Source: Flavobacteriaceae bacterium (lineage in GTDB: Bacteria > Bacteroidota > Bacteroidia > Flavobacteriales > Flavobacteriaceae). From it: 64,000 nucleotides of DNA. Each line of letters opens with the position of its first letter. Positions within the stretch are counted from its first letter, which is position 1. Below the pieces are notes generated by a model. It saw nothing but the letters and a program-made list of their open reading frames with translations, was not told the DNA's origin and ran no database searches. The stretch spans positions 30,025 through 94,024 of the forward strand of contig JAKMDI010000016.1 of assembly GCA_022428005.1 (NCBI GenBank), in the 5' to 3' direction. Shown here one piece after another: positions 8,934 through 18,287 of the stretch. The translations under genes and the position numbers were made by a program.

Positions 8934-9530
8934 ATGTTTAAGAAATATTTATTAAATGCTTTTGTCTTATTGTGTTCCTTTTTGTTACCAATCAGCTGCT
9001 CCAAAGACAACGATACACCTGAACACATTCATGAAGAAGAGTTAATTACGCGTGTCACCCTAAAGATTAAAAAACAAGGATCTGCCGATGCAGCAGTTAC
9101 CTATACTTGGAATGATGATCATGAAGAAGAGGGGCACAGTGAAGAAGAAGAAGGTCACGATGAAGATGGCGTCCATGTTGAGTTAGAGGCCAATTCAACC
9201 TATGAGGTGGAGGTTGGTTTTTTTAATGCGTCTGACCCTGCTGATATTGAAGACATAACAGAAGAGGTAAAGGCTGAGGCCGATGAGCATCAGGTCTTTC
9301 TCGAGTTAATTGAAATTCAAGGCCTATCCATTGTAGCGGCTGCGAACGATTCCACGGACAGCAATGGCAACCCTTTGTTTCTAAAATCTGTGTGGACGAC
9401 TACAGCAGTTTCTGCTGGTGAGGTTAGGGTATATTTAATTCATGAACCCACCGCCAAGTCAGGATCAACACGTAATGATTTTGGTGGAGAGATCGATGTA
9501 AAAGTCGATTTCCATGTGGATGTTGAATAA
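8934..9530 (+). CDS. His/acidic-rich lipoprotein, putative metal-binding partner of the downstream TonB receptor
   Basis: Lipobox LLPISCSKDND; DDHEEEGHSEEEEGHDEDGVH stretch. Confidence 0.65.
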   Translation: MFKKYLLNAFVLLCSFLLPISCSKDNDTPEHIHEEELITRVTLKIKKQGSADAAVTYTWNDDHEEEGHSEEEEGHDEDGVHVELEANSTYEVEVGFFNASDPADIEDITEEVKAEADEHQVFLELIEIQGLSIVAAANDSTDSNGNPLFLKSVWTTTAVSAGEVRVYLIHEPTAKSGSTRNDFGGEIDVKVDFHVDVE

Positions 9531-9538
9531 GTTAAAAG

Positions 9539-11962
9539 ATGCTTACATTTAGCATGAGACTGAATAGACTGGTGCTGACACTTATTTTTGTCAGCACCGG
9601 TTTTGCTTTTTCCCAAGAATGCAATATTAAATTGAGGGGTAAAATTATTGATTTGCACGAAGACAGCCCCCTCGATAATGCCTTTATCCAAATTTTAGAG
9701 ACCAACCAAACGGCAGTTTCGTCGGCAAAGGGCGATTTTGTTTTTGATAATTTATGTCCAGGAAAAATTATTGTAAAAATCTCTCATATCAGTTGTGAGG
9801 ACTTGATCAAAGAGATCGATTTGAAAAAATCTATGGACATAAAATTCTTCATGGAACATCATATAGCGTTTTTAGAGGAGGTAATCATAGAAGAAAGCCA
9901 AGTGAAGAAACTGTCTTCAACTGCTAAGACCTATTTGCTTTCTGAGCGACAGCGCGACCGTTCCAGCAGTCAGGGTCTGGGAGTGGCCTTGGAAAACATC
10001 AGTGGTGTCAACAATATTAAAACCGGTAACAATATTGTAAAGCCTGTTATCCATGGAATGTTTGGAAGTCGAATTGGTATTATTTACAACGGTATACCTT
10101 TGGAAAATCAACAATGGGGTCAAGATCACGCCCCGACTATAGATCACAATGCTTTTGAAAATATCCGATTGATTAAAGGTGCGGGTACCTTAAAATACTC
10201 AGGAGACTCCCCAGGTGGGGTAATCGTTTTAGAATCTAAATCGCTTCCTATTCGGGACACCCTTTATGGAAAAACAATTATAAATGGAATGACCAATGGC
10301 CGTGGAGTAAATTTAATTAGCTCTTGGGTTAGGTCTTTTCAGAGTGGTAAATATTTTAAGATTCAAGGAACTTTAAAGAAAAACGGGGATTATTCAAGCC
10401 CAGATTATATCTTGTTGAATACTGGAAACGAGGAAAAAAATATCACCTTTTCTTTGGGTCGAAACAAAATTCTAAGCCAGTGGAAAGTGGGTTTTAGTTT
10501 TTTTAGTAATGAAATTGGAATTCTTAGGAGTTCCCATATTGGGAATGTAGATGATTTGTTGAGGGCCATTGAATCCAAATCACCACTTATCATTAATCCA
10601 TTTACTTATGATGTGAATGCCCCCAAACAAAAAAATAAACACCACACTGCTTTTTTTCAATATTCAAAGAGATACGATTTTAACAGCAAATTAAATTTCC
10701 AATACAGTTGGCAAAGGAATAACCGTCAGGAGTTCGATATCAGGCGGGGTGATAATAAGAACAAAGCTTCGGTCGATTTGCTCTTAAACACCCATATATT
10801 CAACTCAAACTATGAGTGGGGCAGGGGGGTAATGCGCCATGACTCAGGGATTTTTATGCAGATACAAGATAATTTTTCCAATCCCGACACCCAAGTTAAA
10901 AGATTGATACCAGACTATTTCAAAACCAAATACGGAAGCTATTTTACTACCACCATCACCCCGTCCAATGCAATTAATTACGATTTTGGAATCCGATGGG
11001 AAAGTCACCACAACTCAATTCAAAAATATTATGACAACAGACGTTGGGAAGCGGATCAATACGAATCTCTTTACGGAAGCTATGTCATTAAAGAAGTGGC
11101 AGGACAAAAACTGGTAAAACGCAAGCTTGTTTTTAATAATATTTCTGTCAATGCGGGAATGAATTTCAACTTGGGCGATGCCAAAGTATTGGGGCTAAAT
11201 TTTTATTTAACCCAACGTGCTCCAGATATATCGGAGATGTTCAGCGATGGTTTGCACCATGCCCTTGCCACCATAGAATATGGTGATCCCTCATTGACTC
11301 AGGAGACTACAAAAAAAGTAGTATTCAATTTTGAAAAAAATAAAGGAGCTTTACAGTACAGTATTGGCCCCTATTTAAGCTGGGCTCAGAATTTTATCAT
11401 CATAGAACCCGAAGGGCTGTTGCAAACCACCAGAGGGGCATTTCCTTTTTGGGAATTCAAGGCTGTAGACGCCATGCTAAAAGGTATTGATTTTGACCTT
11501 TCTTTTCAGATCAGCGATTATATAAGTTTTGAACACAGCAGTTCCTGGATTGATGGAATTAACCGAAATACCAAAACACCACTTATCAATATGCCCCCCG
11601 TAAACATCAGAAATCATTTCCTGTTTTCATTGCCTCGATGGAAATCATTTTTGATGGCTTTGACCAGTAATAATTTTTTAAGACAGAACCAATTCCCCGA
11701 TAATAATTTTTACACTGATGTTGTGGAAAATGGAAAAATTGTGAATAAACTAGTGGACATAAGTACGCCGCCAGATGCTTATCACCATATTGGAATGGAG
11801 ATGCATTGGGGACCTTATTCACTGAAGCATAATAAAATTAGGTTTTCTCTTATCTTTGATAATATGTTGAATACTAACTACAGAACGTACCTCAATAGGT
11901 TGCGATTTTATGCCGATGAAATGGGAAGGAATGTGATGTTACAAATCAAGTTTAACCACTAA
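9539..11962 (+). CDS. TonB-dependent receptor, ZnuD-like (Met at 9554 also possible)
   Basis: Carboxypeptidase-regulatory-like N-terminal domain; plug segment ENQQWGQDHAPTIDHNAFENIRLIKGAGTLKYSGDSPGGVI; C-terminal beta-barrel. Confidence 0.88.
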   Translation: MLTFSMRLNRLVLTLIFVSTGFAFSQECNIKLRGKIIDLHEDSPLDNAFIQILETNQTAVSSAKGDFVFDNLCPGKIIVKISHISCEDLIKEIDLKKSMDIKFFMEHHIAFLEEVIIEESQVKKLSSTAKTYLLSERQRDRSSSQGLGVALENISGVNNIKTGNNIVKPVIHGMFGSRIGIIYNGIPLENQQWGQDHAPTIDHNAFENIRLIKGAGTLKYSGDSPGGVIVLESKSLPIRDTLYGKTIINGMTNGRGVNLISSWVRSFQSGKYFKIQGTLKKNGDYSSPDYILLNTGNEEKNITFSLGRNKILSQWKVGFSFFSNEIGILRSSHIGNVDDLLRAIESKSPLIINPFTYDVNAPKQKNKHHTAFFQYSKRYDFNSKLNFQYSWQRNNRQEFDIRRGDNKNKASVDLLLNTHIFNSNYEWGRGVMRHDSGIFMQIQDNFSNPDTQVKRLIPDYFKTKYGSYFTTTITPSNAINYDFGIRWESHHNSIQKYYDNRRWEADQYESLYGSYVIKEVAGQKLVKRKLVFNNISVNAGMNFNLGDAKVLGLNFYLTQRAPDISEMFSDGLHHALATIEYGDPSLTQETTKKVVFNFEKNKGALQYSIGPYLSWAQNFIIIEPEGLLQTTRGAFPFWEFKAVDAMLKGIDFDLSFQISDYISFEHSSSWIDGINRNTKTPLINMPPVNIRNHFLFSLPRWKSFLMALTSNNFLRQNQFPDNNFYTDVVENGKIVNKLVDISTPPDAYHHIGMEMHWGPYSLKHNKIRFSLIFDNMLNTNYRTYLNRLRFYADEMGRNVMLQIKFNH
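9569..9600 (+). promoter_or_regulatory. Terminator/attenuator-like hairpin inside the TonB receptor signal-peptide codons
   Basis: GGTGCTGACA (9571-9580), 8-nt loop, TGTCAGCACC (9589-9598); extendable by one G-T and one C-G pair; followed by TTTTGCTTTTTC. Confidence 0.45.
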
Positions 11963-11966
11963 TCAT

Positions 11967-12530
11967 ATGAGACTTCGACACTTTTTAATCTTGCTTTTTT
12001 TGGCGGGATATCCTACTTTATTTTTTGCACAAGAATACGATGATGTCTACATAGAGCCAATCAATGATCCATCCGCCGACGGACAACGTTTTTTTGTTGA
12101 GGATTTATTGGACTTGGCGGGTTATGTTCCCGAAAACATTCAGATCTATCAAACCCTTCCCAATAAAGCCAGGGTATTTAGAGTCAAATTGGACAGTGTC
12201 AATGGGGGATTTGTTTTTGTGCGATGGGACAAAACCAAAAAGGAAAACTATGTGGCCAATAAGATGATTGACCCGGGTGTCTATTACAACCTGAAAGCGG
12301 CCAAGGAAATCATGAGAAAGCAAACCAATAAAGCTAATTTCACGGTAGATGACGTGTCACTTCAAGCGCCCGATCAAGAACAAATAAACTCCTCAGACAT
12401 CACCGAGCTAAGGGAGGAATTTGAACTCAAAAATGAGGAAAAAAAACTTCACGAGGAACAAGCTTCTGAGAAAAGAAAAGCAAGAGATACGCGCAGAGAA
12501 GAAAGGAAGAAGAAAAAACTATTTGATTAG
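11967..12530 (+). CDS. Hypothetical secreted protein with charged C-terminal coil
   Basis: Signal peptide MRLRHFLILLFLAGYPTLFFAQ; C-terminal EEKKLHEEQASEKRKARDTRREERKKKK. Confidence 0.6.
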   Translation: MRLRHFLILLFLAGYPTLFFAQEYDDVYIEPINDPSADGQRFFVEDLLDLAGYVPENIQIYQTLPNKARVFRVKLDSVNGGFVFVRWDKTKKENYVANKMIDPGVYYNLKAAKEIMRKQTNKANFTVDDVSLQAPDQEQINSSDITELREEFELKNEEKKLHEEQASEKRKARDTRREERKKKKLFD

Positions 12531-12988
12531 CGGTTCACCGTCAATATAGTGCCCTCAATCATGGTATTGTAGCAAGTAAGTTTTAGCCCGGAACCGGAGC
12601 AGTCGTCGCTAAAAGACCTGTTGTGATTGGAACAAACAAAATTGGAGTTTTGATGGGACCACTGGTTGTTTGCCCCTGCATGAGGACATACATTACTGAA
12701 AGCCCGAATTTGGGTGTCGCTGATTCTCAGCAATAGCATATTTTCATCCATGTAATTCATCCAACCGCCCACTGAAGCCAGCTGAGAAAAATTAGAGTTA
12801 TTTAAATCGATGGTTACAGCCGCGTCTTGAGATGTGCCAGAATTCATGCCTCCACCATTGGAAACAGGTGCAGCTGAATATCCATCATCGTCACCTGAAC
12901 TGCAGGCTTCGAGCATTGAAATCCCAAACATTGAAAAAACCACTGGTGCGCAAGCCGTTTTTAAAAAATCTCTTCTTTTATTTTCCAT
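12527..12988 (-). CDS. Rieske [2Fe-2S] domain lipoprotein
   Basis: CPH-15 aa-CSNH cluster motif; RRDFLKTACAPVVFSMFGISMLEAC Tat-like/lipobox leader. Confidence 0.8.
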   Translation of the reverse strand: MENKRRDFLKTACAPVVFSMFGISMLEACSSGDDDGYSAAPVSNGGGMNSGTSQDAAVTIDLNNSNFSQLASVGGWMNYMDENMLLLRISDTQIRAFSNVCPHAGANNQWSHQNSNFVCSNHNRSFSDDCSGSGLKLTCYNTMIEGTILTVNR

Positions 12989-13108
12989 AGCATATTAAGA
13001 TTTAAACACATTCAAAGATATGAATATAGTTTAACAATTTTATAAAAATGTTAAACAAAATTAATATGCATTAGAAACTTTAATCTATTTTTGCCCAAAA
13101 ATACTTCT

Positions 13109-15472
13109 ATGCTCAAGCATCTGTACTTAATACTGATAGTATTAGATTTTCATCATTCAATTGCCCAAACCACGGGTCAATTTTCAGGAAGGGTACTCGA
13201 TCAGCAAACCCAGCTGCCGATTCCTGGGGTGACCGTTCTGTTAGAAGGAACGGTAATTGGGGTTGTTACAAACGATGAGGGGTACTTTTCTTTTGAAGAC
13301 ATTCCACCCAGAACTTACAACCTTGTGGTCCGCCATTTGGGTTATCAATCTCAAACGGTCTTTAATATAATTGTCAAAACATTCGGTACGCCCCCCTTGC
13401 AAATATTGATGGAGGAATCCTCGGATGCGTTGGATGAAATAGTTGTTTTTCAGAGCCCTTTCAGGACTTCAATAGAGACGCCATTGTCCACACAAACCTT
13501 TTCTGCCGTTGAAATTGAAACCTATCCAGGAGGCAACAACGATATTACCAAAGTCATTCAAAGTATGCCCGGAATATCACCTTCTATTGGTGGGTTTAGA
13601 AATGATATTATCATTAGGGGAGGTGCACCCAATGAATCTGTTTATTATCTCGATGGAATAGAAATTCCAAACATTAATCATTTTAGCACCCAAGGCAGTG
13701 CAGGAGGACCTGTGGGGATGTTAAACGTATCTTTTATTCGAGAGGTCACCCTTTCGAGTTCCGCTTTTGGAGCCGAATATGACAATCCACTGTCAGGGGT
13801 TTTGTCTTTTGAACAAAGATCAGGAAATCCCAACAGGTTTGGAGGGAATTTCAGATTGGGAGCAAGCGAAGCGGCTTTGACGCTCGAGGGACCCTTGTTT
13901 CGAAAAGACAAAGAAAAGCCAGCAAAAACCACCTTGCTTTTTTCTGTGAGGAGGAGCTATCTTCAATTTCTTTTTGAATTGATTGGTTTGCCCATAAGAC
14001 CAGATTATTGGGATTTCCAATGGAAAGTAAATCATGAAATTGATGCTTACAACACCCTTACCTTTCTCGGCTTGGGAACGGTTGATGACTTTTCGGTAAA
14101 AGCTCCTGATGATTTTGATGCAGAGCAGCAGGCGACCATTGAACAAGTACCCATTATTGAACAGAAAACCATTACGGTTGGAGTGTCGTGGAATAGGAAA
14201 TATAAAAATGGAAAGGGCGCCATGACCACTGCCATCAGTACCAACAGATTACAAAATATTTTTTCTCGATATCGGGACAACACTCAAAAAACGGGGATTA
14301 TTTTTAAAAATGATTCCTATGAGCAAGAGACCAAGCTTCGCTATCAGACCCTACACTATTTGAATGAGTGGAAATTGGCTGCTGGAACCAATATTCAGTA
14401 TGCTGACTATTTCAATGACACCCAAAGCATACTTTATAATATCAACTACAGCACGGGAATAGATTTTTTAAAATATGGGTTTTTTGCCAAGGGAGAACGA
14501 AAATTTTTTGATGACAATCTCGGTTTATCATTTGGTTTTAGATTCGATGCAGACACCTTTTCAGAGGGATCCAGCTTAATGGACAATTTCTCACCGCGTC
14601 TTTCCCTGACATACAACCTCACAGAGGACCAAACTTGGAAGATGAATGCCTCGGTGGGAAGATATTATAAAATACCCACCTACACTATGCTGGGGTATCA
14701 GGACAACCTGAGAACGTTCATAAATCAGAAGGCCAAATACACCCAAAGCGATCATTTCGTGATGGGAATAGAATACGCACCGGGCAATGCCTCAAGGGTA
14801 ACCCTTGAAGGATTTTATAAAAAATACAGCCAATACCCAATATCACTCATAGATGGGGTGTCAATAGCAAATAAAGGAGGCGATTTTGAGGTCTTGGGGA
14901 ACGAGGCCATAGCTACAGACGGACGAGGAAAAAGTTATGGAATAGAGGCATTGTACCAACAAAAACTCACTAAAAATTTCTATGGTGTTTTTGCCTACAC
15001 CTATTTCCACAGTCAATTTACCACAGCCAATGGGGACTATTTGCCCTCGGTTTGGGACAGTCGAAACTTGATCTCTTTTTCTGGTGGATATAAGTTAAAA
15101 AGAAACTGGGAGATTAGTGCGCGCTGGCGTTTTTCTGGAAAAACCCCCTATGTTCCAGTGGATCAAATTGCATCTTTGTCGGCCTATCCCGAGATTGTAT
15201 TGGACTACAATCAGTTGGGAAATGTTAAGTTGGACCCCTTTAATTTGGCAGATATCAGGTTTGATAAAAAGTGGAATTTTAAACGCTATGCATTTAATTT
15301 TTATTTTGAGATTCAAAATTTCTTAGCCCAGGCAGTACCCAGACCGGAGGAATATGGACTCAATAGATCTGAAACAGGAGCGCTGATATTGCCGAGATCC
15401 TTGGTAAAGGTAAACACGGACGAAAATAATAATATCCCCATTCCCACTTTTGGGTTTGTGGTGGATTTTTAG
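13109..15472 (+). CDS. TonB-dependent receptor with carboxypeptidase-like regulatory domain
   Basis: GQFSGRVLDQQTQLPIPGVTVLLEGTVIGVVTNDEGYFSF; plug DIIIRGGAPNESVYYLDGIEIPNINHF; the track start at 13091 lies inside a TATTTTTG -7 box, so Met 13109 is preferred. Confidence 0.9.
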   Translation: MLKHLYLILIVLDFHHSIAQTTGQFSGRVLDQQTQLPIPGVTVLLEGTVIGVVTNDEGYFSFEDIPPRTYNLVVRHLGYQSQTVFNIIVKTFGTPPLQILMEESSDALDEIVVFQSPFRTSIETPLSTQTFSAVEIETYPGGNNDITKVIQSMPGISPSIGGFRNDIIIRGGAPNESVYYLDGIEIPNINHFSTQGSAGGPVGMLNVSFIREVTLSSSAFGAEYDNPLSGVLSFEQRSGNPNRFGGNFRLGASEAALTLEGPLFRKDKEKPAKTTLLFSVRRSYLQFLFELIGLPIRPDYWDFQWKVNHEIDAYNTLTFLGLGTVDDFSVKAPDDFDAEQQATIEQVPIIEQKTITVGVSWNRKYKNGKGAMTTAISTNRLQNIFSRYRDNTQKTGIIFKNDSYEQETKLRYQTLHYLNEWKLAAGTNIQYADYFNDTQSILYNINYSTGIDFLKYGFFAKGERKFFDDNLGLSFGFRFDADTFSEGSSLMDNFSPRLSLTYNLTEDQTWKMNASVGRYYKIPTYTMLGYQDNLRTFINQKAKYTQSDHFVMGIEYAPGNASRVTLEGFYKKYSQYPISLIDGVSIANKGGDFEVLGNEAIATDGRGKSYGIEALYQQKLTKNFYGVFAYTYFHSQFTTANGDYLPSVWDSRNLISFSGGYKLKRNWEISARWRFSGKTPYVPVDQIASLSAYPEIVLDYNQLGNVKLDPFNLADIRFDKKWNFKRYAFNFYFEIQNFLAQAVPRPEEYGLNRSETGALILPRSLVKVNTDENNNIPIPTFGFVVDF

Positions 15473-15474
15473 AA

Positions 15475-15999
15475 TTATTTAAAAATATCCAATAGGCCTT
15501 CTGGAAGTTCGAAGTGTATCTTTTTATTTTTTTTGTCCAGTTTCTTGATAAAGTTATCGTGAACCGGGATCAATATTTCCGTACCCGCTGAGTCAATTAC
15601 AAAAAGCGCTTGAGGACCTGCATCATTAACCGCGGTGATCCTTCCAATGGATTTTCCGTCGTCAGCGATGGCATAGAAATCGATCACCTCGTGGTAGTAA
15701 AATTTATCGTCCTCTAGTGGTGCCAACATATTTAAAGGTAAATAGACTTCTTTTTTAATTAATTCGGATGCATCACTTTCTGAATCTACACCTTCAAATT
15801 TTACCCTTAAAAGCGCCGATTTGTGCAAGCGACACTGGTCAATAAAATAAGGTACCAAACCTTCGGAAGTGGTTACAAAAAGCGAGTTGAGGTCGGCATA
15901 ATCGCTGGGTGTGTCCGTATCTAATTTTAAAAGAATTTCACCTTTAAAGCTGTATTTTCCAACAATGGTTCCCAAGAAGAAACAGTCTTCTTTAAGCAT
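15475..15999 (-). CDS. rimM: Ribosome maturation factor RimM
   Basis: FLGTIVGKYSFKGEILLK; FYYHEVIDFYAIADDGKSIGRITAVNDAGPQALFVI; adjacent to rpsP. Confidence 0.93.
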   Translation of the reverse strand: MLKEDCFFLGTIVGKYSFKGEILLKLDTDTPSDYADLNSLFVTTSEGLVPYFIDQCRLHKSALLRVKFEGVDSESDASELIKKEVYLPLNMLAPLEDDKFYYHEVIDFYAIADDGKSIGRITAVNDAGPQALFVIDSAGTEILIPVHDNFIKKLDKKNKKIHFELPEGLLDIFK

Positions 16000-16020
16000 G
16001 ATGATTTAGAGGAGAAACGA

Positions 16021-16716
16021 TTATTCTTTTGATTCCGTCTCTTCGTTGGACGTTTCCTCCGTTTGAGGTGCTTCTTCAGCAGCAGAAGTTTCTTCAACAG
16101 CGGGTGCTTCTTCGGCAACAGGAGTTTCTTCAACAGCAGGTGCTTCTTCAGACTCAGGCGCTGCCTCAGCAGCAGGTGCTTCTTCCGTAGCGGGTGTTTC
16201 TTCGGATTCAGGCGCTGCCTCAGCAGCAGGTGCTTCTTCTGTAGCGGGTTCTTCTTCGGATTCAGGCGCTGCAGTTAGGTCTTCAATTCTTTTCTGATTG
16301 ACAGCTTTTTCAGCCTCTAATCGATCACTGAGATCTTTGGCTTTATCTTTGTCCAATCCGTCAATTTTTGCCTGAATTTTGGCTTGTTTCTCTTCCAACC
16401 AAGCAGCAAAACGCTTGTCGGCTTCTTCTTGTGAAAAAGCACCTTTCGAGACTCCCCCATTGAGGTGATGTTTCATCATCGCGCCTCGATAAGACAGAAG
16501 TGTTCTGGCAGTATCAGAGGGTTGTGCTCCGTTTTCAAGCCATTCCACAGCTTTGTCAACATTTAAGTTTACTGTCGCTGGATTGGTGTTGGGGTTGTAA
16601 GTTCCAATTTTTTCTAAATAACGACCATCGCGTTTGGCGCGGCTGTCCGCTGCTACTATCCAATAAAATGGGCTACCTTTTTTTCCGTGTCGTTGAAGTC
16701 TAATCCTTACGGGCAT
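16021..16716 (-). CDS. rpsP: 30S ribosomal protein S16 with long repetitive acidic C-terminal extension
   Basis: MPVRIRLQRHGKKGSPFYWIVAADSRAKRDGRYLEKIGTYNP; extension of APESEExPATEEAPAAEA repeats. Confidence 0.96.
   Translation of the reverse strand: MPVRIRLQRHGKKGSPFYWIVAADSRAKRDGRYLEKIGTYNPNTNPATVNLNVDKAVEWLENGAQPSDTARTLLSYRGAMMKHHLNGGVSKGAFSQEEADKRFAAWLEEKQAKIQAKIDGLDKDKAKDLSDRLEAEKAVNQKRIEDLTAAPESEEEPATEEAPAAEAAPESEETPATEEAPAAEAAPESEEAPAVEETPVAEEAPAVEETSAAEEAPQTEETSNEETESKE
16063..16272 (-). repeat. In-frame tandem repeat region encoding the S16 C-terminal tail (about 54-bp / 18-aa period)
   Basis: AAPESEEEPATEEAPAAE | AAPESEETPATEEAPAAE | AAPESEEAPAVEETPVAE then degenerate EEAPAVEE units. 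Confidence 0.75.
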
Positions 16717-16870
16717 ATCATATTAATTTATGGAGGTTCTCGACCGCCTGGTTATTAATTCTAAGGGTGCAAATTTAATATATTATTTTAAATAACAAAC
16801 CTGAACCAAATAATATATGACCATTCGAAAAAAAATAGTGCTGTTCCAGATTGTATGAACGCACAACGGC

Positions 16871-16901
16871 TTGGCAAACCAGATTAAAAAATGTACTTTT
16901 G
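16871..16901 (+). promoter_or_regulatory. Bacteroidetes primary-sigma-type promoter for tig
   Basis: TTG (16871-16873), 20-nt spacer, TACTTTTG (16894-16901), matching the -33 TTG / -7 TAnnTTTG layout; 24 nt before ATG 16925. Confidence 0.6.
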
Positions 16902-16924
16902 CGCCCATATTTTTGCCATTTCAT

Positions 16925-18253
16925 ATGAACATTTCACGTAAAGACACTGACGCCCTAAACACTACCGTTACCATTGCTGTAGAACGCAACGATTTTCAAG
17001 AAAAAGTAAATAAAGTTCTTTCGGATTACCGTAAAAACGCCAATGTGCCTGGATTTAGAAAAGGTCATGTTCCGATGGGCATGATCAAGAAACAATACGA
17101 AACTGCGGTTACTGCAGACGAGGTTAATAAATTATTACAGGAAAAATTAGAGGCATACCTCAAAGAGGAAAACCTAAAAACTTTGGGAAATCCACTACCG
17201 GTGTTAAAGGACGATTTGGATTGGAAATCAGCCAAAATTGATTTTGATTTTGAATTGGGCTTGTCCCCCGAGTTTGAGGTGAACCTGACTGCCAAGAACA
17301 AAGTCACGCACTATCAAATCACGGCAAGTAATGATATGATTAATGACCAAATTATCTATTATCGCAAGCAATACGGCAAATTGGTGGCCCAGCCACATGC
17401 CAAAGATGATTTTGAAATAACTGCAGTTGTAAAAAATGAAGCTGCTGAAATCGATACGACCCCCACTTTCGAATTGAGTCAAATAAAAGGAAAAGCCAAT
17501 TTGACAGCACTCAAAAAAGCAAAAGTCGGAGACATCGTAAAATTAAAAGCCAAAAACTTATTTAAAGACGAGGCCACTGCTACCAGAGTTCTCACTATCT
17601 CGGCAGATAAGATCAATGAGATTGAGGGTGAGCTCGAATTTGACATCAAAGAAATTAACGAGCGTGTATTAGCGGAAATTAATCAAGAATTTTTTGATAA
17701 AATATATGGTCCTGAAGCGGTAAAGTCAGAGGACGAGATGAAAGCCAAAATTACAGAGGGGTTGGAAAAACAATTCGAGCAACAATCGGATCAGAAATTA
17801 CTCAACGATGTTACTGAATATTTAGTTTCCAAAACCAAATTTGATTTACCAGAGGTGTTTCTAAAAAAATGGATGCAAAATTCTGGAGAAAAGCCGATGA
17901 CTGTTGCGGAAGCTGCTGAAGAATACGATCGATCCGAAAAAGGAATCAGGTACCAGCTTATTGAGGGTAAAATCATTGATGAGCACGATCTTCAAATTAA
18001 ATTCGAAGAGCTTAAAGAATTCGCCAAGGAGATGATTTTAATGCAAATGGCACAATATGGTCAGGCGGGCTTACCCGACGAAGAGTTGGATGGAATTGTG
18101 GCCAGAGTAATGTCAAACCAAGACGAAACACGAAGGATTTCTGAACAATTGATGAGCAAAAAGCTCTTGGAATTCTACAAAACTAACCTCACCCTTAAAA
18201 AGAAAAAATTGCCCTTCGACGCATTTGTGAAAGAGGCATATGGACAAGGCTAA
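16925..18253 (+). CDS. tig: Trigger factor
   Basis: MNISRKDTDALNTTVTIAVERNDFQEKVNKVLSDYRKNANVPGFRKGHVPMGMIKKQYE; followed by clpP-clpX. Confidence 0.93.
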   Translation: MNISRKDTDALNTTVTIAVERNDFQEKVNKVLSDYRKNANVPGFRKGHVPMGMIKKQYETAVTADEVNKLLQEKLEAYLKEENLKTLGNPLPVLKDDLDWKSAKIDFDFELGLSPEFEVNLTAKNKVTHYQITASNDMINDQIIYYRKQYGKLVAQPHAKDDFEITAVVKNEAAEIDTTPTFELSQIKGKANLTALKKAKVGDIVKLKAKNLFKDEATATRVLTISADKINEIEGELEFDIKEINERVLAEINQEFFDKIYGPEAVKSEDEMKAKITEGLEKQFEQQSDQKLLNDVTEYLVSKTKFDLPEVFLKKWMQNSGEKPMTVAEAAEEYDRSEKGIRYQLIEGKIIDEHDLQIKFEELKEFAKEMILMQMAQYGQAGLPDEELDGIVARVMSNQDETRRISEQLMSKKLLEFYKTNLTLKKKKLPFDAFVKEAYGQG

Positions 18254-18287
18254 TTTTTTTGATTAATTTTATATAAAGAAAAATAAA

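Noticed and set aside
16063-16272. Repeat array considered as CRISPR or minisatellite
   Set aside because: Units are contiguous, codon-phased and degenerate with no spacers; it is coding sequence in rpsP.
16063-16278. 71-aa plus ORF of FF/SRC repeats
   Set aside because: Antisense of the rpsP tail repeats; the periodicity is inherited from the real gene.
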